Assembly (NCBI GenBank): GCA_009838035.1
Contig: VXSK01000028.1
Location: 1 to 64,000 of the forward strand
DNA length: 64,000 nucleotides
From: Gammaproteobacteria bacterium
Lineage (GTDB): Bacteria; Pseudomonadota; Gammaproteobacteria; Steroidobacterales; Foliamicaceae
Direction of reading: 5' to 3'
The notes under the pieces are model-generated. The model had not been told where the DNA came from, did not search any database, and saw only the letters and a list, made by a program, of their open reading frames with translations. The first letter of the stretch is position 1, and the number at the start of each line of letters is the position of its first letter. The translations under genes and the position numbers were made by a program. Shown here piece after piece: positions 8,201 through 21,855 of this stretch.

Positions 8201-10624
8201 GTGTCTATCGTAACGAAAGAATTCCAGTACGGCAGCCATACGGTAACGCTGGAAACAGGAAAAATCGCGCGCCAGGCCGATGGCGCCGTCGTGGTGAGCA
8301 TGTCGGAAACCGTCGTGCTCGTAACCGTTGTAGGCGCCAGGGAGGCCGATCCCAGCCGGGATTTCCTGCCTCTGACGGTGAACTACCAGGAAAAGACCTA
8401 TTCCGCGGGCCGGATTCCCGGCAGCTTTTTCCGCCGCGAAGGACGGCCGACGGAAAAGGAAACCCTGACCTGCCGGCTCATTGACCGGCCCCTGAGACCG
8501 ATGTTCCCCAAGGGCTTTCACCACGACGTCCAGGTAATCGCCACGGTGCTGTCCACCAACCAGGAAGTCGATCCGGACATACCCTCCATGCTGGGTGCGT
8601 TCGCGGCCATGGCGCTGTCGGGACTGCCCTGCGCCGGGCCGATCGGAGCGGCCAGGGTGGGATGGGTGGACGAAGAGTTCGTCATCAACCCCACCGCCAC
8701 GGAACTGGAGTCGTCGAGGCTCAACCTCGTGGTGGCCGGCACCGAGAACGCCGTGCTGATGGTGGAATCGGAAGCGGACCTGCTGCCGGAGGAAATCATG
8801 CTGAATGCCGTACTGTTCGGGCATGAGCAGATGCAGGCGGCGATCCAGGCGATCGGAGAGTTCGCCGCCGAGGCCGGCAAGCCTGCCTGGGACTGGCAGC
8901 CGAAGGCGGAGAACGAGGAACTCGCCGCGGAGGTGACCCGCGTCGCCGGGAAGGATGTTTCCGCGGCCTACACGGTCACGGAGAAGACCGAGCGCAATGA
9001 GAGCCTTCGCGAAGTCCGTGCGCGGGTAATCGGGGAGTTGGCTGCCGAGGACGCAGCGTCTTCGGAGTTGCGGGAACTAACGTCCGCGCTCAAGAGCCTC
9101 GAGAAAGACATCGTGCGCAAGCGGGTGCTGTCGGGCGAGCCGCGTATCGACGGCCGCGACAATTTCACGGTTCGCGGTCTGGACATCGAGGTGGGCGTGC
9201 TGCCCCGCACCCACGGTTCGGCATTGTTCACTCGCGGCGAAACGCAGGCCCTGGTCACCGCAACACTGGGCACCGACCGCGACGCGCAGATCGTCGAGGG
9301 CCTGGAAGGCACCGGCCGCGACCGGTTCATGCTGCACTACAACTTCCCGCCGTATTCGGTGGGGGAAACGGGCTTCATGACCGGACCCAAGCGGCGCGAA
9401 ATCGGCCACGGGCGGCTGGCCCGGCGCGGCATAGCGGCGGTGCTGCCCAACATGGAGGAGTTTCCGTACGTGCTCCGCGTGGTCTCGGAGATCACCGAGT
9501 CGAACGGCTCCAGTTCCATGGCCAGCGTCTGCGGTTCCAGCCTCGCGCTGATGGACGCCGGCGTGAAACTGAAGGCCCCGGTGGCGGGCATTGCGATGGG
9601 CCTGGTGAAGGATGGCGACGATTACGCGGTCCTGACGGACATTCTGGGCGATGAGGACCACCTGGGCGACATGGACTTCAAGGTGGCCGGCGCCGAAGAG
9701 GGCATCAGCGCCTTGCAGATGGACATCAAGATCGACGGAATAACCAGGGACATCATGGCCGAAGCCCTGGAACAGGCACGCACGGCGCGCCTGCACATAC
9801 TGTCCGAGATGAACAAGGTGATAGCGACGTCCAGGGAGGAGATCTCCGACTGGGCGCCGTCCATCTTCACGATGCAGATCGACAGGGAGAAGATCGGCGA
9901 CGTGATCGGCAAGGGTGGTGCCGTTATCCGCTCGATTACCGAGGAAACCGGGGCGGAAATCAATATCGAGGACGACGGCACGGTGAAGATCGCCTCGGTC
10001 GATGGCGAGTCCGGCAGAGAGGCGCGCCGGCGGGTCGAAATGATCGTTTCCGACGTCGAAGTCGGCCAGATCTATGACGGCAAGGTGGCGCGGCTGATGG
10101 ACTTCGGCGCATTCGTCACGATCGTTCCGGGCAAGGACGGCCTGGTGCACATTTCGCAGATTTCGGACGAACGCGTGGACCGTGTCAGCGACCGTCTTTC
10201 CGAGGGCGACGCGGTGCGGGTCAAGGTGCTGGAAGTGGACCGCCAGGGCCGGATACGCCTGAGCATGCGCAACCTGGACGGAGAATCGGAGGACACTGGC
10301 TCGTCGCCCCCTCCGCGCAGCCGGGTTCAGGAGATCGAAGTCGGCAAGGTCTACGAGGGCACCGTGTCCAGCGTGATGGATTACGGCGCCTTCGTTACGG
10401 TGCTGCCGGGCACCGACGGTCTGGTACACATATCCCAGATGTCCGACCGGCGCATCGAGCGCACCAGCGACGTGGTGAAAGTGGGCGACAGCGTCAGCGT
10501 GCGGGTCATGGAAGTGGACGGGCGCGGGCGCATCCGCCTGACCATGCGCGGCCTTCAGGACGGAGGCGCCGCCGCCGGCGATGGCGCCGGCCGCCGCCGC
10601 CCACGCCGCCGCCGCCGCGCCTGA
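8201..10624 (+). CDS. pnp: Polyribonucleotide nucleotidyltransferase with two S1 domains
   Basis: Phosphorolytic 3'-5' exoribonuclease, 807 residues against 711 in E. coli. It starts with GTG after AGAGGA. Layout: RNase PH domain 1, helical domain, RNase PH domain 2 ([30 protein letters not shown] with the acidic catalytic pair), KH domain (about 556-615, [18 protein letters not shown]), then two tandem S1 domains at about 620-692 and 713-785, and an Arg-rich tail. The S1 units are clearly related ([20 protein letters not shown] against [20 protein letters not shown]). The usual PNPase has one, so the extra length is explained by an S1 duplication. Last gene of the operon. Confidence 0.96.
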   Translation: MSIVTKEFQYGSHTVTLETGKIARQADGAVVVSMSETVVLVTVVGAREADPSRDFLPLTVNYQEKTYSAGRIPGSFFRREGRPTEKETLTCRLIDRPLRPMFPKGFHHDVQVIATVLSTNQEVDPDIPSMLGAFAAMALSGLPCAGPIGAARVGWVDEEFVINPTATELESSRLNLVVAGTENAVLMVESEADLLPEEIMLNAVLFGHEQMQAAIQAIGEFAAEAGKPAWDWQPKAENEELAAEVTRVAGKDVSAAYTVTEKTERNESLREVRARVIGELAAEDAASSELRELTSALKSLEKDIVRKRVLSGEPRIDGRDNFTVRGLDIEVGVLPRTHGSALFTRGETQALVTATLGTDRDAQIVEGLEGTGRDRFMLHYNFPPYSVGETGFMTGPKRREIGHGRLARRGIAAVLPNMEEFPYVLRVVSEITESNGSSSMASVCGSSLALMDAGVKLKAPVAGIAMGLVKDGDDYAVLTDILGDEDHLGDMDFKVAGAEEGISALQMDIKIDGITRDIMAEALEQARTARLHILSEMNKVIATSREEISDWAPSIFTMQIDREKIGDVIGKGGAVIRSITEETGAEINIEDDGTVKIASVDGESGREARRRVEMIVSDVEVGQIYDGKVARLMDFGAFVTIVPGKDGLVHISQISDERVDRVSDRLSEGDAVRVKVLEVDRQGRIRLSMRNLDGESEDTGSSPPPRSRVQEIEVGKVYEGTVSSVMDYGAFVTVLPGTDGLVHISQMSDRRIERTSDVVKVGDSVSVRVMEVDGRGRIRLTMRGLQDGGAAAGDGAGRRRPRRRRRA

Positions 10625-10632
10625 GCCTGGGA

Positions 10633-10651
10633 GCGAGGGCATGTCCCTCGC
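10633..10651 (+). terminator. Hairpin just after pnp (possible terminator or decay-stop)
   Basis: GCGAGGG (10633-10639), a 5-nt loop and CCCTCGC (10645-10651) start 8 nt after the pnp stop. There is no T run, so if it ends transcription or protects the 3' end it does so without a classic U tail. The GAGGG/CCCTC stem resembles the small palindromes inside mutS and alaS in this window. Confidence 0.35.
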
Positions 10652-10690
10652 GGCGTCCCGCGGGTAGCCCTTTCCGTTTATGGGAAAATC

Positions 10691-10715
10691 GCTCCGCGTG
10701 CCGCCCACGCGGAGC
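10691..10715. other. Perfect 10-bp inverted repeat before the secreted-protein gene
   Basis: GCTCCGCGTG (10691-10700), 5-nt loop, CACGCGGAGC (10706-10715), ending 19 nt before the ATG at 10735. No T tract follows on the plus strand; on the minus strand the stem would be followed by TTTT, but no minus-strand gene ends here. It may be a leader structure or a protein-binding dyad. Confidence 0.35.
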
Positions 10716-10734
10716 CAGGCCGCCTGAGGAGCGA

Positions 10735-11610
10735 ATGATGCCGCGCATAGCCAATAGATTCTTGCCCTGTTTGATTGCGACCGTGGCGATTGCCGCCCCC
10801 TCGATTCTCGCTGCACCTGCCGACGAACCAGACGTCGCTCCGGATACTGAAATCACACCGGCTCCGACAGGGGAGGAGCAAAGTGACGATCAGGCGCCTA
10901 TCGAAGAGGAGCTAAGTGACGATCAGGAGCCTATCGAAGAAATCGTGGTAGAGGGCGAGCGCCCCAGGCCCCGCCGGCCAAGAGTGTCGCCCAATAGACC
11001 GTTCGTGGGATACGTGGAGAACCGCCCGGGCAGAAGGGTGATTGTCGGCGTCGCTTTGCCCAGGACCATGGAATCGCTTACTTCCCGTATAGAAGATTCG
11101 GCGTACAACGAATCTCCTCCTCTCGACATTGCGAATGAATTGCGCGAGGCATGTGCTTCGACAGGTTTTTCGGGAGAATCGGGCTTCCGGCCGCGCTATC
11201 GACAAAACAGCTTGCTGTCGTGGGCAATGAGGGAACGGGTTCCTTGGCGTTACCGCGAAGAGGGTTCCCTGCATGCCTATGAGTGCCTTGGCGAGAGACG
11301 TGAGGCTGTTGCGGTAGAAATCGACGAGATGTGGGTGCAAAGTGTCGTCGATCGCTGGGAATTGAACGCTGACGAAGCCGACCGCTTACGTGCTCTTGAG
11401 CATGAGGATATCGTCCTGATCCAGCAATTCTCGCAAATCGTCGAGCCGACGGACGGCACTCCCGGTGAGTGGGTAAGAACGCCTTTGCCCGATTTGCAAA
11501 ACAAATCGTTGCTCGATGCGCTGCTCCATGAGGACGGGGACGAGCCTGCGACGAAGCAGGCGTTTGAGCTGGTTCGCGAAGTTGTGACCTTCGTCAAGGA
11601 ACAGTCATGA
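10735..11610 (+). CDS. Hypothetical secreted protein with an acidic repeat
   Basis: I do not recognise this 291-residue protein. It has a Sec-type signal peptide (LPCLIATVAIAAPSILAAPA, cleavage likely near residue 27). An acidic Pro/Asp/Glu-rich segment with two copies of SDDQxPIEE follows, then EEIVVEGERPRPRRPR and a roughly 200-residue region without a known motif. Two ATGs (10735, 10738) follow GAGGAG; the second has the better spacing. Base and codon use look less GC-rich than its neighbours, with many T-ending codons, hinting at an orphan or acquired gene. It converges on the TPR gene with a gap of only 6 nt. Periplasmic or surface location is inferred from the signal peptide alone. Confidence 0.75.
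   Translation: MMPRIANRFLPCLIATVAIAAPSILAAPADEPDVAPDTEITPAPTGEEQSDDQAPIEEELSDDQEPIEEIVVEGERPRPRRPRVSPNRPFVGYVENRPGRRVIVGVALPRTMESLTSRIEDSAYNESPPLDIANELREACASTGFSGESGFRPRYRQNSLLSWAMRERVPWRYREEGSLHAYECLGERREAVAVEIDEMWVQSVVDRWELNADEADRLRALEHEDIVLIQQFSQIVEPTDGTPGEWVRTPLPDLQNKSLLDALLHEDGDEPATKQAFELVREVVTFVKEQS
10881..10940 (+). repeat. 33-bp tandem duplication inside the secreted-protein gene
   Basis: Two direct copies with a 33-nt period (starts at 10881 and 10914) share AAGTGACGATCAGG and CCTATCGAAGA with one difference between them. They encode the duplicated acidic 11-residue unit SDDQ(A/E)PIEE plus linker. The near-identity at the DNA level points to a recent in-frame duplication. Confidence 0.75.
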
Positions 11611-11616
11611 TCTGTT

Positions 11617-13215
11617 TCAGAACCGCGATGCGTTGATCCAGGTGTCGGAGCGGGCCCAGGCCCGCTCGAAATCCCGCTGAACGGCAGGGTCCGGTTTGCC
11701 CTGCGCGGCGAGCGCTTCGCGCAGGCCGAACAGTGACCAGCCGTTGCGGGGATGCTCGGCGAGATCGTCGCGGTACACGCGTTCCGCTTCGGCATGACGG
11801 CCTGCCTCGAGCAGCGCCGCGCCCAGCCAGTGACGCGCTGCGAACGGCAACGGTTCCGGCTCGTTGAAGTCGAGCTTGCCTTCGTGTTCGGCGGCGCGCT
11901 CGAATGCGTCGATGGCGGCGTCCAGATTGCCGTCTTTGCGACTGACCTCGCCGGCCAGGATTTCCGCCAGCACGCCAAGCAGCAACGAAGCGGGCTCGAA
12001 GTGGGCCCTGGCGTCGGTTGTTTCGGCAAGCTCCCTGAGCCGCGCGAGGTGCGCCCGCCCGGTATCCGGCTCGCCGAGCCTGACGCTGGCGTAGCCCTGC
12101 GCGAAGTCCCACACCCCGGCGGCATAGTCGCGCCGTGGACGGTCGCCCGCTTCGGCGATCTCATCGAAACGGCCGAACCGCACGAGCGTCAGGAGTTGCA
12201 GGGACTTGCGGCGGGTCAGCTTTGCGTAGTCCTTTGCGGCGCGCAGCGCGACTGCGCCCTGACCGTCGTAAGAGGCCGCGAATGACAGCATTTGCAGATT
12301 GTGCGTGGGGTAGGTCGAAACTCCCAGGGAAGCCTTCGCCTTGAGGTCCGTGTGCCAGGCCTGGATGCTGGCGCGAACGCTGTCTCCCCAGCGCCCCACT
12401 TCGTTGAAGGTGTGCGATGGCATGTGGTTGATGTGGCTCGCTCCGGGAATGGCGTTGCCGATGTGCTCGGCGCAGGGTTCCGCAACTTCCGGACGGGCCG
12501 TCGATTCGGTGGCGTGTATGTAGAGATGGCAGGCGCCCGGATGGCGGATGTCGCGCGCCAGCACGCCTTCGAGCACGGCGTGAATCCGCTTCACGTCCGG
12601 ATCTTCGAGGTCGCGGTAGCCGCGCCTGGGCTCGAGCAGAAAAAGCGCCTCGGCGTACAGCGTCGCCGCGTCGGGATCGTCCGGATACTGCTCGGCCAGC
12701 AGCTGCGCCGCATCGGCGTAGGCCCGATCCTGGACACGGCGGTCCTCGTAATCGTAATCGGCCACATAGCGGACCGAAAGCGCATCGATATAGGCCTGCT
12801 CGCGCGGGCTGGCCTTGCCGCGCAGGTCGCGAGCCCTGCCGATTGCCGCATACGCATACGGCGCCTCGCGCTCCCGCATGTGAACATTCAGATACGAACC
12901 CCAGGCCCATGCTTCGCCCCAATAGCAGATGGCGCACTCGGGGTCGGCTTTCTGCGCTTCGCGAAACGAGCGCACGGCTTCGTACTTGGCGAATGCGTAT
13001 CTGAACTGAAGGCCCTGGTCAAAGAAGGCCTGGGCTTGCGGATTGTCCGACGATATCTTGTGCGAAAAGGGGCCGAGCGCCTCGGGCATGTGCGGGAACG
13101 GCTCCGCAAGCATGGCGTCCAGTCCGCCGGCCGAACGCTGTTGCGCCGATGCCGCCAGGGACACGAGCAGCAACAGCGCGGCCGCCGCCGCGGCCCGGCT
13201 TCGCCAATTCGCCAA
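11617..13215 (-). CDS. Secreted tetratricopeptide-repeat protein
   Basis: 532 residues with a clear signal peptide (ALLLLVSLAASAQQ, cleavage near residue 25) and a helical TPR-like body. Recognisable pieces are FFDQGLQFRYAFAKYEAVRSF, EAQKADPECAICYWG and ARHWLGAALLEAGRHAEAE. Conserved-looking motifs HLYIHATES and HINHMPSHTF, with many His residues, are typical of a periplasmic TPR family common in Proteobacteria and Acidobacteria whose function is not known. The start MANWRSR gives the signal peptide directly. It faces the hypothetical gene at 10735-11610 with almost no spacer. A role as a protein scaffold or metal binder is only a guess. Confidence 0.75.
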   Translation of the reverse strand: MANWRSRAAAAAALLLLVSLAASAQQRSAGGLDAMLAEPFPHMPEALGPFSHKISSDNPQAQAFFDQGLQFRYAFAKYEAVRSFREAQKADPECAICYWGEAWAWGSYLNVHMREREAPYAYAAIGRARDLRGKASPREQAYIDALSVRYVADYDYEDRRVQDRAYADAAQLLAEQYPDDPDAATLYAEALFLLEPRRGYRDLEDPDVKRIHAVLEGVLARDIRHPGACHLYIHATESTARPEVAEPCAEHIGNAIPGASHINHMPSHTFNEVGRWGDSVRASIQAWHTDLKAKASLGVSTYPTHNLQMLSFAASYDGQGAVALRAAKDYAKLTRRKSLQLLTLVRFGRFDEIAEAGDRPRRDYAAGVWDFAQGYASVRLGEPDTGRAHLARLRELAETTDARAHFEPASLLLGVLAEILAGEVSRKDGNLDAAIDAFERAAEHEGKLDFNEPEPLPFAARHWLGAALLEAGRHAEAERVYRDDLAEHPRNGWSLFGLREALAAQGKPDPAVQRDFERAWARSDTWINASRF

Positions 13216-13274
13216 TTTCCTGATTGAATCCCCCCTGGAGTGCGTTGCGCGGCGCTAATGCCTGATTCGCGGGA

Positions 13275-13709
13275 TCACCGGGTAGTGCGGTCGCGGTACT
13301 GCCGCTCGGCCATTTCGCGGTGCTGCTGGGCCTCCACCGACAGCGTTGCCACCGGGCGGGCTTGCAGCCGCTCCAGGCCGATCTCCTCGCCGGTTTCCTC
13401 GCAATAGCCGTAGCTGCCGTCATTGATCCGCTCCAGCGCGGCATTGATTTTCTTGAGCAGCTTGCGCTCCCGGTCGCGGGTCCTCAGCTCCAGGCCGAAT
13501 TCCGATTCCTGGGTCGCACGGTCGCTGGGGTCGGGAAAATTGCTGGCATCGTCGCGCATGTGATGCACCGTGCGCTCCACTTCGCCCATCAATTCCGCCT
13601 TCCAGGAGAGCAGTATCTTGCGGAAATGCTCCAACTGGGCGTCATTCATGTACTTCTCACCCTTCTTCGGGCGATAGGGAGCAATGCCGTGTATGAGTTG
13701 GTCTTTCAT
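13275..13709 (-). CDS. dksA: DksA-type RNA polymerase regulator with degenerate zinc motif
   Basis: Secondary-channel regulator that works with ppGpp at ribosomal and stress promoters; 144 residues. The coiled coil carries the conserved tip FPDPSDRATQESEF, retaining the DPxDRA residues. In E. coli four cysteines bind zinc; here the positions are Cys103, Thr106, Ser124 and Ala127 (CEET, then 17 residues, then SVEA), leaving one cysteine. This resembles the zinc-independent DksA2 type of Pseudomonas (CxxT...CxxA) taken one step further. ATG at 13709 gives MKDQLIHG and the family start GEKYMNDAQLEHF. A TATAAT sits 20 nt upstream. The following gene upstream is queF. Confidence 0.9.
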   Translation of the reverse strand: MKDQLIHGIAPYRPKKGEKYMNDAQLEHFRKILLSWKAELMGEVERTVHHMRDDASNFPDPSDRATQESEFGLELRTRDRERKLLKKINAALERINDGSYGYCEETGEEIGLERLQARPVATLSVEAQQHREMAERQYRDRTTR

Positions 13710-13728
13710 GGTGTTGCAAGCGCGCGGC

Positions 13729-13734
13729 ATTATA
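13729..13734 (-). promoter_or_regulatory. Possible -10 box for dksA
   Basis: A perfect TATAAT on the minus strand in the 28-nt gap between queF and dksA. The -35 region would lie in the queF 3' end and shows no match, and the resulting leader would be only about a dozen nt. Confidence 0.35.
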
Positions 13735-13737
13735 GCG

Positions 13738-14133
13738 TTATGCGGTCTCTTCGGCGCGGCTTTCATCCACCGGCGAATCGGGGTCCCATCCCGGCGAACG
13801 GTGCTCCGCCGTGACCGTGGTGTAGAGACCGCCCCGGACATTGAAGCGGGCGCTGATTCGCATATGGCGCGGCCGGGTCAGCGACACCAGTTCATCGAGG
13901 ATCTCGTTTGTGACCGCCTCGTGAAACGCGCCGCGGTCGCGGAACGAGTTCAGATACAGTTTCAGCGACTTGAGTTCCACGCAATGGGCGTCCGGCACGT
14001 AGTCGATCACAAGCTCCGCGAAGTCCGGCTGTCCGGTCTTGGGGCACAGGCAGGTGAACTCGGGCGCGCGCACCCTGATGGTATAATTGCGGCCCGTGCG
14101 CGGGTTCGGGAAAGTCTCCAGGATGGGGTTCAT
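13738..14133 (-). CDS. queF: NADPH-dependent 7-cyano-7-deazaguanine reductase QueF (type I)
   Basis: Reduces preQ0 to preQ1 in queuosine synthesis; 131 residues, the short unimodular form found in Bacillus rather than the roughly 280-residue E. coli form. The nucleophile Cys30 lies in [15 protein letters not shown] with the catalytic Asp37, and the QueF signature is [16 protein letters not shown]. The ATG at 14133 matches the family start ([16 protein letters not shown]); a longer frame to 14181 runs into the divergent smc start. It shares a 47-nt divergent spacer with smc. Confidence 0.94.
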   Translation of the reverse strand: MNPILETFPNPRTGRNYTIRVRAPEFTCLCPKTGQPDFAELVIDYVPDAHCVELKSLKLYLNSFRDRGAFHEAVTNEILDELVSLTRPRHMRISARFNVRGGLYTTVTAEHRSPGWDPDSPVDESRAEETA

Positions 14134-14180
14134 GGCAGGGCAATTTACACCACCAGCCCCGCCCTTGAGAACCGCAGTCA

Positions 14181-19236
<5,056 letters not shown>

Positions 19237-19311
19237 CGGCGCGTTGCGGTCCGGCAGGCAAGCTGTCACACTTGCGGCAGGAAACCAGAGAACCCCACAG
19301 GGGCGTTTGAG

Positions 19312-20067
19312 GTGACGATTCTTCTTGGAGTGAATGTCGATCACGTGGCTACCTTGCGCCAGGCGCGGGGAACCGCGTACCCCGATCCGGTGGAGGCCGC
19401 GCGGCAGGCGCTGTATTCCGGCGCCGACTACATTACCGTGCATTTGCGCGAGGATCGGCGCCACATCCAGGACCGCGATGTTGCGCGCCTGATCGGGATG
19501 CCGGACGTGCGCGTGAACCTGGAGATGGCCGCCACGGAGGAAATGCTGGCGCTCGCCGAGCAATGGCGTCCCGAGGATTGCTGCCTGGTGCCCGAGCGGC
19601 GCCAGGAACTCACGACCGAGGGCGGGCTGGACGTTCGCGCGCAGGCCGAAACGCTTGGCGGCGCCTGCGCACGCCTGGCGGACGCCGGGGTGCGGGTATC
19701 GCTGTTCGTCGATCCGGACGAGGCGCAGTTGCGTGCAGCGGCCGAAGCCGGAGCGCCGGTGGTCGAGTTGCACACGGGCGTTTATGCGGACGCCGCCAAC
19801 GCGTCGGCCCGGGCGGAGGAACTGGCGCGTGTCAGCCGCGCCGCAACGGTCGCGGCGGGGCTGGGACTGGTGGTTAACGCCGGGCACGGCCTGCATTACG
19901 AAAATACGGCCGCGGTGGCGGCGATTGGGGAGATTGCCGAACTCAATATCGGTCATGCTATCGTTGCCCAGGCGATATTTGATGGTTTCCCCGGGGCCGT
20001 AAGGCGAATGAAGGACCTTATGGAAGCGGCCCGCGGGCAGGAGCAGGCAAGGGGGCGGCGACGATGA
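19312..20067 (+). CDS. pdxJ: Pyridoxine 5'-phosphate synthase PdxJ
   Basis: Condenses aminoacetone phosphate and deoxyxylulose 5-phosphate in the DXP-dependent vitamin B6 pathway; 251 residues, a TIM-barrel enzyme. Conserved segments are [17 protein letters not shown] at the start, the [11 protein letters not shown] loop, the LEMAATEEM strand and [11 protein letters not shown] near the C-terminus. GTG start at 19312. It overlaps acpS by 4 nt (ATGA), the same pdxJ-acpS arrangement as in E. coli. The 75-nt gap after ligA contains no clear promoter. Confidence 0.96.
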   Translation: MTILLGVNVDHVATLRQARGTAYPDPVEAARQALYSGADYITVHLREDRRHIQDRDVARLIGMPDVRVNLEMAATEEMLALAEQWRPEDCCLVPERRQELTTEGGLDVRAQAETLGGACARLADAGVRVSLFVDPDEAQLRAAAEAGAPVVELHTGVYADAANASARAEELARVSRAATVAAGLGLVVNAGHGLHYENTAAVAAIGEIAELNIGHAIVAQAIFDGFPGAVRRMKDLMEAARGQEQARGRRR

Positions 20068-20453
20068 TTTACGGAATCGGAACGGACCTGCTGCGGATCG
20101 ATCGCGTCGAGCGCGTATACAGGCGGTTCGGCGACCGGTTCGTCCGCCGCGTATTGATGGATTCCGAACAGCGAGAATTCGCCGCCGCAAAGAGACCTGC
20201 GCGTTTTCTGGCCATGCGGTTCGCCGCCAAGGAAGCGATCGTAAAGGCGCTGGGCACGGGGTTTCGCCACGGAATGTGGGTCCGCGATTCCGGAGTGCGG
20301 CATGACCGCAGGGGCCGCCCGGAGATCATCTTTTCACCTCGCGGCAAGGCTGCGTGCGCCGCCGCCGGAGTCAGCGGCGGTTACCTGAGTTTGACTGACG
20401 AAGCCGGCCTGGTTGTGGCGACGGCGATACTGGTATCGGGGGACAGCGGATGA
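20064..20453 (+). CDS. acpS: Holo-[acyl-carrier-protein] synthase AcpS
   Basis: Transfers 4'-phosphopantetheine from CoA to acyl carrier protein; 129 residues, usual size. Magnesium ligands are visible as Asp8 in [14 protein letters not shown] and Glu57 in [13 protein letters not shown]. Conserved [11 protein letters not shown] closes the fold. Translationally coupled to pdxJ (4-nt overlap) and to the following exonuclease gene (4-nt overlap). Confidence 0.96.
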   Translation: MIYGIGTDLLRIDRVERVYRRFGDRFVRRVLMDSEQREFAAAKRPARFLAMRFAAKEAIVKALGTGFRHGMWVRDSGVRHDRRGRPEIIFSPRGKAACAAAGVSGGYLSLTDEAGLVVATAILVSGDSG

Positions 20454-21349
20454 GTGCGAAACTGGTTCTTGACATTGAAACGGTCCCGGATGCCGAAATG
20501 GGGCGGGGGCTGTACGGACTGGACGACCTGGACGAGGGTGAGGTGATGCGCGCCATGCTGCATCACTATCAGCAGCGCACAGGCCTGGAGTTCCTTCCTC
20601 CGATTCAGCACAAGGTGGTGGCGATCGGTGTCGTGCTTCGCAACGACGAAGGGGTGCGGCCGCTGGTGCTCGGTGAGGAGGATGCCAAGGAATCCGAACT
20701 GATCATGCGTTTTTTCCGCGGGCTCGGGCACTACGTTCCCGACCTGGTTACCTGGAACGGGGCCGCTTTCGACCTGCCGGTGCTGAACTTCCGCGCGCTG
20801 CGCCACGAGATCCAGGCCAAGAACTACTGGGAAACCGGAGTGAACGACCGGGCCTTCCGCTTCAACAACTACCTGTCGCGTTTCCACTGGCGGCATACCG
20901 ACCTTATGGATGCGTTGTCCGGCTTTCAGGGTCGCGGGCGGCCAAGCCTGCGAGAAGCCTGCGCGCTGCTCGGCCTGCCCGGCAAAAACCTGATGGAAGG
21001 ATCAAGCGTCATGGACGCCTACCTCGAAGGGAGGATCGGCGACATCCGACGCTATTGCCTTGAGGACGCGCTGAACACCTACCTCGTGTCCATCCACTTT
21101 GACTACCTTCGGGGAAACCTGACGCAGGACAGCCTGGATGACGAGTACGGACTGCTGATCGATGTGCTCAAGTCAAGCGGCGAGCAGCACCTGACGGAGT
21201 TTGCCCGCAAGCTGGAGGCCGAACCCGAGGATCGGAAGGAGGCCGCCGACGCGGAATCTGCCGGCGATGCGGGTTCGGATGACGATCAGCCCGCTGCGGA
21301 CCCGCAGCCGGGAGAAGCCGCCAGGGAAGAATCGGCGACCGTTCACTAG
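20450..21349 (+). CDS. PolB-like 3'-5' exonuclease (DEDD family)
   Basis: Predicted single-strand DNA or RNA exonuclease related to the proofreading domain of B-family polymerases (the DNA_pol_B_exo2 family); 299 residues. Acidic metal ligands are recognisable: Asp8/Glu10 in LVLDIETVPD, the ExoII-like stretch VTWNGAAFDLPVLNFRA, and a C-terminal Asp in RRYCLEDALNTYLV. The last 60 residues are an acidic low-complexity tail. It is coupled to acpS by a 4-nt overlap. The physiological substrate is unknown for this family. Confidence 0.85.
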   Translation: MSAKLVLDIETVPDAEMGRGLYGLDDLDEGEVMRAMLHHYQQRTGLEFLPPIQHKVVAIGVVLRNDEGVRPLVLGEEDAKESELIMRFFRGLGHYVPDLVTWNGAAFDLPVLNFRALRHEIQAKNYWETGVNDRAFRFNNYLSRFHWRHTDLMDALSGFQGRGRPSLREACALLGLPGKNLMEGSSVMDAYLEGRIGDIRRYCLEDALNTYLVSIHFDYLRGNLTQDSLDDEYGLLIDVLKSSGEQHLTEFARKLEAEPEDRKEAADAESAGDAGSDDDQPAADPQPGEAAREESATVH

Positions 21350-21361
21350 TTCCCACGAACG

Positions 21362-21844
21362 ATGGCGGCTGAAGTCCTCATCGGCATATCGCGGCAAACC
21401 CTGCAGCTCCTCGAGGGCGGCAAGGTTGTCGGTCGATGGCCCGTATCCACGTCCCGTTACGGTCCCGGAGAACTGACCGACAGCATGGGAACGCCCCGCG
21501 GCCGGCATCGCATCCGGGCCTGCATCGGGGACGGGCAGCCGTCGGGCGCGGTGTTCGTGGGACGTCGCGCAACCGGCGAAATCTACTCCGAGGAACTGGC
21601 CAGGCAGCACCCCGGGAGGGACTGGGTGCTCAGCCGAATCCTGTGGCTGTGCGGCGAACAGCCCGGGTATAACCGGCACGGCCGCGTGGACAGCATGCGC
21701 CGCTACATCTACATTCACGGCACGCCCGATTCGGAACCGATGGGCGTGCCGCGCTCGCACGGCTGCGTGAGGATGCGCAATGCCGACGTAATCGCGCTGT
21801 TCGATCGTGTCGGCCCCGGCTGCCGCGTCGACATCCAGCCGTAG
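21362..21844 (+). CDS. L,D-transpeptidase (YkuD) family protein without signal peptide
   Basis: 160 residues forming a single YkuD domain. The active site IHGTPDSEP...RSHGCVRM contains His119, His133 and the nucleophile Cys135. These enzymes cross-link peptidoglycan or act as L,D-carboxypeptidases, normally in the periplasm. Here no signal peptide or membrane anchor is visible: the protein begins MAAEVLIGISRQTLQLLEGG, directly in the catalytic fold. It may be cytosolic, in line with nagZ next door, or exported by another route. The gene lies 12 nt after the exonuclease gene and 11 nt before nagZ. Confidence 0.88.
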   Translation: MAAEVLIGISRQTLQLLEGGKVVGRWPVSTSRYGPGELTDSMGTPRGRHRIRACIGDGQPSGAVFVGRRATGEIYSEELARQHPGRDWVLSRILWLCGEQPGYNRHGRVDSMRRYIYIHGTPDSEPMGVPRSHGCVRMRNADVIALFDRVGPGCRVDIQP

Positions 21845-21855
21845 GGGGGCGGGAG

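Noticed and set aside
10735-13215. Genomic island or toxin-antitoxin pair at the two convergent secreted-protein genes
   Set aside because: No integrase, tRNA target, small paired genes or boundary repeats; only one of the two genes looks atypical in composition.
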